Positions 59,546 through 64,000 of a stretch of 64,000 nt of DNA are shown here, piece after piece. The stretch covers positions 1,550,001-1,614,000 of the forward strand of contig NZ_SUNC01000001.1 in assembly GCF_007570835.1 (NCBI RefSeq), in the 5' to 3' direction. Below the pieces are notes generated by a model, which did no database searches, had not been told where the DNA came from, and was given only the letters and a program-made list of their open reading frames with translations. Each line of letters starts with the position of its first letter. Position 1 is the stretch's first letter. The stretch is from Croceicoccus sediminis. Its GTDB lineage: Bacteria; Pseudomonadota; Alphaproteobacteria; Sphingomonadales; Sphingomonadaceae. Position numbers and translations under genes: made by a program.

Positions 59546-59600
59546 TCGGCGTTAACTCTATCTTGCAGTATGGCGGCGCATGGGGCGATTGTAGAAACGG

Positions 59601-60611
59601 ATGGATATGACCAAAAGCCCCGACAAGGCGGAATTCGACCGCGCAGTGCAAGCAGACAGCGGCACTCTCGCGATAGAAGCGCGCGATCTCGTGAAGCGTT
59701 TCGACGGCACCATTGCGGTGGACGGGGTGGACATATCGGTCCCTGCGGGCACGATCTACGGAATTCTTGGGCCCAACGGCGCGGGCAAGACCACGACGCT
59801 GCGCATGCTGCTGGGTATCATCGACCCCGATAGCGGAACCCGGCAGGTACTGGGCAGCGACAACCCGCACGCCATCGCGCACCGAATCGGCTATCTGCCC
59901 GAAGAACGCGGCCTCTATCCCGCGATGAAGGCGGTGGACGCCATCGCCTTTGTCGGATCGCTGCGCGGATTGCCGCGGGCAGAAGGGCGCGAACGCGGGC
60001 GCAAGCTGATGGAAGACTACGGCTTCGGCCATATCGCCGACCGCCAGATTCGCCAGATGTCGAAAGGGCAGGCCCAGACGGTGCAACTGCTGTCCACGCT
60101 GGTGCACAAGCCCGATCTCGTCGTGCTGGACGAACCGTTTTCGGGCCTCGACGCGATCAGCCAGGGCCGCCTCGAAAAACTGATTCGCGGCCTTGCGACC
60201 GACGGGACGACGGTGATCTTCTCTACCCACGTCCTCGCCCATGCCGAACGCCTGTGCGAACGGATCGCCATCATCGCGGGCGGCAAAGTGCCGTTCGAAG
60301 GGCTCGTCTCGACGGCAAGGGATCGCCTGCCGCCGCAGGTTCACCTGGAAACACGCAACGTTGACGGCCCGTGGCGCAGCGCCCTGCCCGCCGATGCGGA
60401 ACCGCAGGTCAAGTCGTCGGGCGGCGCGCTGTTCGATTTCAGCCTGACCGGAGAGGTCGAGCCGCTGCTGACCGCCCTCATCGAAGGGGGCGCCGGGATC
60501 GAGGCTCTGTCCATCGAACGGGCCGGGCTGCACGATGCCTTCGTCGCCATCGCGGGCGAGGCTGCGGCCCGCGCGCTTGAACAGGGGACGAGCGAGGGAG
60601 ACGTCAAATGA
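59601..60611 (+). CDS. ABC transporter ATP-binding protein (NatA-like)
   Basis: A 336-residue nucleotide-binding subunit: Walker A GPNGAGKTT, signature MSKGQAQ in place of LSGGQ, Walker B LVVLDEPFSGLD and H-loop STHVL. The DUF4162-like C-terminal tail suits the NatA/exporter branch. The following permease overlaps it by four bases. Confidence 0.9.
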   Translation: MDMTKSPDKAEFDRAVQADSGTLAIEARDLVKRFDGTIAVDGVDISVPAGTIYGILGPNGAGKTTTLRMLLGIIDPDSGTRQVLGSDNPHAIAHRIGYLPEERGLYPAMKAVDAIAFVGSLRGLPRAEGRERGRKLMEDYGFGHIADRQIRQMSKGQAQTVQLLSTLVHKPDLVVLDEPFSGLDAISQGRLEKLIRGLATDGTTVIFSTHVLAHAERLCERIAIIAGGKVPFEGLVSTARDRLPPQVHLETRNVDGPWRSALPADAEPQVKSSGGALFDFSLTGEVEPLLTALIEGGAGIEALSIERAGLHDAFVAIAGEAAARALEQGTSEGDVK

Positions 60612-61840
60612 CCAGCCGGACCTCGCGCTTCTGGCGCTCCATCTTCGTCATCGCGCGGCGCGATTACAGCGCGATCCTGTTCAGCCGCTCGTTCATATTC
60701 TTCCTTCTGGGCCCGCTGTTCCCGATCTTCGTCGTCGCCATGGCGGGCGGCATCGGTGCCAGCGTCAGCGGCCAGTTACAGAACCCCAAGCTGGGCATTG
60801 CCATGCAGGCCGAAGACGTCGACGCCTTCGTCGCGGCGCGTGACCGGCTGGCGAAAACGGTGCCGAACACGCCCGAAGTCGTCGTGGTCCTGCGCCTGAA
60901 GCCGGGCGAGAACGTAATGACCCGGTCGCTGCTCGATCGCGTCAAGGACGGAAGCCCGATCGTCGCGATCCTGAGCGGTCCGCTGAAAAATCCCAAACTG
61001 ACGGGTGCGGGCGGCCAGATCGACCGTTGGGAAGGCCCCGTCACCCTGATCGCGGCAGAGGCGATGCGCGGCGATACCGGCGCGCTGCCGGTCGTGAACA
61101 TGGAACGCACGATCACCGCCAAGGCCGATATCGCGCGCAAACGCATCCGCACGGCACAGGCGTCGCAAACGCTGCTGTTCCTGCTCACCATGCTGCTGGC
61201 CGGGATGGTCATGTCGAACATGGTCGAGGAAAAGGCCAACAAGATCATCGAGGTGCTGGCCGCTGCCGTTCCCATGGATGCGGTGTTCTATGGCAAGCTG
61301 ATCGCGATGCTGGGGGTCAGCCTGACCGGCCTTGCGGTCTGGGGCGTGTTCCTGTCGCCGATTGCCATCGTCGGCGCAGCGCTACCGACATTCGCGGCCC
61401 CTGCCGTGGGCTGGCCGTTGTTCCTGCTGTTCGGGCTGATCTATTTCTCGTTTGCCTACCTTTTGCTGGGCTCGCTGTTCCTCACCATCGGCGGTCTTGC
61501 CGCAACGGTGCGCGAAGTTCAGACGCTTTCGATGCCGGCGACGATGCTGCAGCTGATCGTGTTCTTTTTCGCCAGCTACGCACTTGGCGCGCAGGGAGAG
61601 CCGATCGAGTGGGTCGCCATCATCTTCCCCCTGTCGTCGCCTTACATCATGCTGGCGAGATCGGCGGTGGACGCGACGCTGTGGCCGCATTTCCTCGCGA
61701 TCCTGTGGCAGGCGTTCTGCGTCGCTCTCATCATCAAGGGCGGGTCGACCCTGTTCCGCAAGACGGTGATGAAATCGGGGCCTGCGCCCGCGAAGAAAAG
61801 CCTGCTGCAACGCATCCGGGGCAAGCGCAAACCGGCCTGA
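60608..61840 (+). CDS. ABC-2 type permease (NatB-like)
   Basis: A 410-residue ABC-2 permease: one N-terminal helix, a long periplasmic domain (about residues 45-180) and five C-terminal helices with MVEEKANKIIEVLAAAVPMDAVFYGKL. This suits Na+ or other efflux systems of the NatB type. The stop lies inside an 11-base tandem repeat (see repeat entry). Confidence 0.88.
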   Translation: MTSRTSRFWRSIFVIARRDYSAILFSRSFIFFLLGPLFPIFVVAMAGGIGASVSGQLQNPKLGIAMQAEDVDAFVAARDRLAKTVPNTPEVVVVLRLKPGENVMTRSLLDRVKDGSPIVAILSGPLKNPKLTGAGGQIDRWEGPVTLIAAEAMRGDTGALPVVNMERTITAKADIARKRIRTAQASQTLLFLLTMLLAGMVMSNMVEEKANKIIEVLAAAVPMDAVFYGKLIAMLGVSLTGLAVWGVFLSPIAIVGAALPTFAAPAVGWPLFLLFGLIYFSFAYLLLGSLFLTIGGLAATVREVQTLSMPATMLQLIVFFFASYALGAQGEPIEWVAIIFPLSSPYIMLARSAVDATLWPHFLAILWQAFCVALIIKGGSTLFRKTVMKSGPAPAKKSLLQRIRGKRKPA

Positions 61841-61868
61841 AACCGGCCTGAAACCGGCCTGAAACCGG
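61830..61868. repeat. 11-base tandem repeat at the 3' end of the permease gene
   Basis: AACCGGCCTGA is repeated three times head to tail (61830-61862), followed by a partial fourth copy. The permease stop TGA is in the first copy. A change in copy number would not alter the protein since the stop is in the first unit, but the tract could be a slippage site. Confidence 0.8.
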
Positions 61869-61947
61869 ATTCTTGTGAAACCGGTTGCCCTTGTCGAGCG
61901 TATATCGTTCATCCCCGCCTAAGCGGCGGCGCGGTAGGACGGAACGT

Positions 61948-62436
61948 ATGGGACTACTCACGCGACGCAATACACTCGCCCTCTTGTGCGCAAGCGCCAT
62001 CACGCCGATCATCGGCGCTTGCGGATCGCGCCCGGCAGAGGCGCGCACTTATCCGCTGCAATTGTCCGAAGACGAATGGCGCAAGCGGTTGAGCCGCGAA
62101 GAATTCCGCATCCTGCGCCAGGCCGGGACCGAACGTGCCTATTCCAGCCCGCTCAACGATGAAAAGCGCAAGGGCAAGTTCGTTTGCGCCGGTTGCGGAC
62201 ATGCACTTTTCTCGTCCGCGACCAAGTACGATTCGGGCACCGGTTGGCCTTCGTTCTATGCCCCGCTCAAGGGCGCGATCGACACGGACAAGGACTACAA
62301 GCTGGGCTATCCGCGCATCGAAGTGCTTTGCTCCAACTGCGGCGGGCACCTGGGCCACGTCTTCAACGACGGGCCGAAACCCACGGGCAAGCGCTATTGC
62401 ATGAACGGCGTCGCGCTCGACTTCAAACCGGCATGA
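61948..62436 (+). CDS. msrB: Exported peptide-methionine (R)-S-oxide reductase
   Basis: A 162-residue MsrB with a twin-arginine/lipobox-like leader (LTRRNTLALL, then IGAC), so it is probably exported, unlike cytosolic MsrB. Zinc pairs CAGC and CSNC and the catalytic Cys in RYCMNGVALDF are present. ATG 61948 gives the leader. No msrA is nearby. It could repair periplasmic methionine residues. Confidence 0.88.
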   Translation: MGLLTRRNTLALLCASAITPIIGACGSRPAEARTYPLQLSEDEWRKRLSREEFRILRQAGTERAYSSPLNDEKRKGKFVCAGCGHALFSSATKYDSGTGWPSFYAPLKGAIDTDKDYKLGYPRIEVLCSNCGGHLGHVFNDGPKPTGKRYCMNGVALDFKPA

Positions 62437-62491
62437 CGAAAGCGTCATTCTTGGGTTCGACAGACGCGTTCTATCTGGCTAAGACAGCCCC

Positions 62492-64000
62492 ATGACTGCC
62501 GAACCGGCCACCCCCCTGCTCGATACCGTCAACACGCCTGACGACCTGCGGAAGCTGACGCGCGAGGACTTGCGCCAGCTTGCCGATGAACTGCGTTCCG
62601 AAATGATCTCTGCCGTCGGACAGACGGGCGGGCATCTCGGGTCCGGTCTGGGCGTCGTGGAATTGACGACGGCCCTCCACTACGTCTTCAACACACCGGA
62701 AGACCGGCTGGTCTGGGACGTCGGCCACCAGGCCTATCCGCACAAGATCCTGACCGGGCGGCGCGACCGTATCCGCACCCTGCGCCAGGGCGGCGGCCTG
62801 TCGGGCTTCACCAAGCGGACCGAGAGCGAGTACGACCCCTTCGGCACCGCGCACTCGTCCACCTCGATCAGTGCGGCGCTGGGCTTTGCCATCGCCAACA
62901 AGCTGACCGGAAAACCGGGCAAGGGCATTGCCGTGATCGGCGACGGCGCGATGAGCGCGGGGATGGCCTACGAGGCGATGAACAATGCCGAACAGGCCGG
63001 CAACCGGCTTGTCGTCATTCTGAACGACAACGACATGTCGATCGCACCGCCGGTCGGCGGGCTTTCGTCCTATCTCGCGCGGCTGGTGTCCAGCGGCCAG
63101 TTCCTGGGCCTGCGCGAACTGGCCAAGAAATTTGCCCGCAAGCTGCCGCGCCCGCTGCACAATGCCGCGCGCAAGACCGACGAATTCGCCCGCGGCATGG
63201 CCATGGGCGGCACCCTGTTCGAGGAACTGGGCTTCTACTACGTCGGCCCTATCGACGGGCATGATCTCGACGCGCTGGTGCCCGTGCTGGAAAACGTGCG
63301 CGATGCCGCCGAAGGGCCGTGCCTGATCCATGTCGTGACGACCAAGGGCAAGGGCTATGCCCCGGCCGAGGAATCGGCAGACAAGTATCACGGCGTTGCC
63401 AAGTTCGACGTCGTCACCGGCAAGCAAAGCAAGAGCAGCGGCGGACCGCCGAACTATCAGAATGTCTTCGGCGACACGCTGGCAAAGCTGGCCGAAACCG
63501 ATGACCGCATCTGCGCCATCACCGCCGCCATGCCGAGCGGGACGGGCGTTGACCGTTTTGCCAAGGCGCACCCCGAACGTTCATTCGACGTCGGCATCGC
63601 CGAACAGCACGCAGTGACTTTCGCGGCCGGGCTTGCAGCACAGGGAATGCGGCCTTTCGCCGCGATCTATTCCACGTTCCTGCAGCGCGCCTTCGACCAG
63701 GTCGTCCATGACGTCGCGATCCAGAACCTTCCCGTCCGCTTCGCGATCGACCGCGCCGGTCTGGTCGGCGCGGACGGCGCGACGCACGCCGGTTCGTTCG
63801 ATGTGACGTATCTTGCAACGCTGCCCAACTTCGTCGTGATGGCCGCAGCGGACGAGGCAGAACTGGTCCACATGACTTATACCGCCGCGTGCCACGACAG
63901 CGGGCCCATCGCGTTCCGCTATCCGCGCGGCGCGGGCATCGGCATCGACTTGCCCGAGGTTCCGGAGCAGCTGGAAATCGGCAAGGGCCGCGTGGTGCGC
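62492..64000 (+). CDS. dxs: 1-deoxy-D-xylulose-5-phosphate synthase (3' truncated by window)
   Basis: The first 503 codons of a thiamin-dependent transketolase-like enzyme, the entry step of the MEP isoprenoid pathway. [44 protein letters not shown], the TPP motif [17 protein letters not shown] and [17 protein letters not shown] are visible. The frame runs to the window edge with no stop, so the C-terminal third is missing. Confidence 0.95.
   Translation, partial: MTAEPATPLLDTVNTPDDLRKLTREDLRQLADELRSEMISAVGQTGGHLGSGLGVVELTTALHYVFNTPEDRLVWDVGHQAYPHKILTGRRDRIRTLRQGGGLSGFTKRTESEYDPFGTAHSSTSISAALGFAIANKLTGKPGKGIAVIGDGAMSAGMAYEAMNNAEQAGNRLVVILNDNDMSIAPPVGGLSSYLARLVSSGQFLGLRELAKKFARKLPRPLHNAARKTDEFARGMAMGGTLFEELGFYYVGPIDGHDLDALVPVLENVRDAAEGPCLIHVVTTKGKGYAPAEESADKYHGVAKFDVVTGKQSKSSGGPPNYQNVFGDTLAKLAETDDRICAITAAMPSGTGVDRFAKAHPERSFDVGIAEQHAVTFAAGLAAQGMRPFAAIYSTFLQRAFDQVVHDVAIQNLPVRFAIDRAGLVGADGATHAGSFDVTYLATLPNFVVMAAADEAELVHMTYTAACHDSGPIAFRYPRGAGIGIDLPEVPEQLEIGKGRVVR

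Overview
The window is a GC-rich, tightly packed stretch of bacterial chromosome with about 69 protein genes and no rRNA, tRNA, prophage, transposon or CRISPR array that I can see. Gene content and sequence style point to an alphaproteobacterium of the order Sphingomonadales (Erythrobacter/Novosphingobium-like). Pointers are the MltA-Tim44-like/SecB neighbourhood with a Smr gene, the ubiE-ubiB-coaBC-dut block, rpsT next to a divergent-type dnaA, GANTC (CcrM) sites in front of dnaA, several DUF4136 lipoproteins and a class-I MSR/queuosine/ubiquinone gene set. The order-level assignment is inference; no rRNA is present to fix it.

Layout. 1-9.3 kb: end of pyruvate kinase, threonine aldolase and an EamA exporter, a nucleotide-sugar-type SDR, pepN-pgeF-phosphatase-like operon, an exported dienelactone hydrolase, a VOC protein and a nitronate-monooxygenase-like flavoprotein. 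9.5-14.4 kb: katG, a small membrane protein and a His-rich TonB-dependent receptor that looks like a zinc transporter. 14.5-20.4 kb: lysC, ubiG, a DUF4259 protein with a Cys-pair tail, a Met-rich exported DUF2059 protein, a siderophore-interacting flavoprotein, an ArsC/Spx protein and aroC. 20.5-26.8 kb: ahpC-ahpF, a Pr6Pr membrane protein, and smr-mltA-tim44-like divergent from secB. 26.9-38.7 kb: murJ, trpS, DUF4136 lipoprotein, then a leftward block dut/coaBC/membrane protein/ubiB/ubiE/mutM/dnaA/rpsT.

38.9-49.4 kb: a ThiF/MoeB-like E1 protein, MBL hydrolase, nadA, DUF2254, an EamA exporter, lipB with an acidic lipoprotein, a PmtA-like methyltransferase, arsC, an orphan [2Fe-2S] subunit, a HAD hydrolase and type-B rpmJ. 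49.5-64 kb: galE, a second DUF4136-like lipoprotein, an M14 carboxypeptidase, a 45-residue membrane peptide, dapE, a dicarboxylate symporter, an alpha/beta hydrolase-LLM oxidoreductase pair, a ferredoxin-reductase-type flavoprotein, queG, a NatAB-type ABC exporter, an exported msrB and the 5' part of dxs.

Themes. Oxidant defence is spread across the window (katG, ahpCF, exported MsrB, mutM, pgeF). Three ubiquinone genes (ubiG, ubiB, ubiE) and several cofactor genes (coaBC, nadA, lipB, dxs) sit among translation and replication genes. Many gene pairs overlap by 1-14 bases, so translational coupling is common. I found no single large novel system; the most interesting signals are regulatory: a folded, attenuator-like spacer between rpmJ and a HAD gene, a probable leaderless zinc-receptor promoter with a Zur-like site on its start codon, a perfect palindrome abutting the start of a 45-residue peptide, and a GANTC cluster before dnaA.
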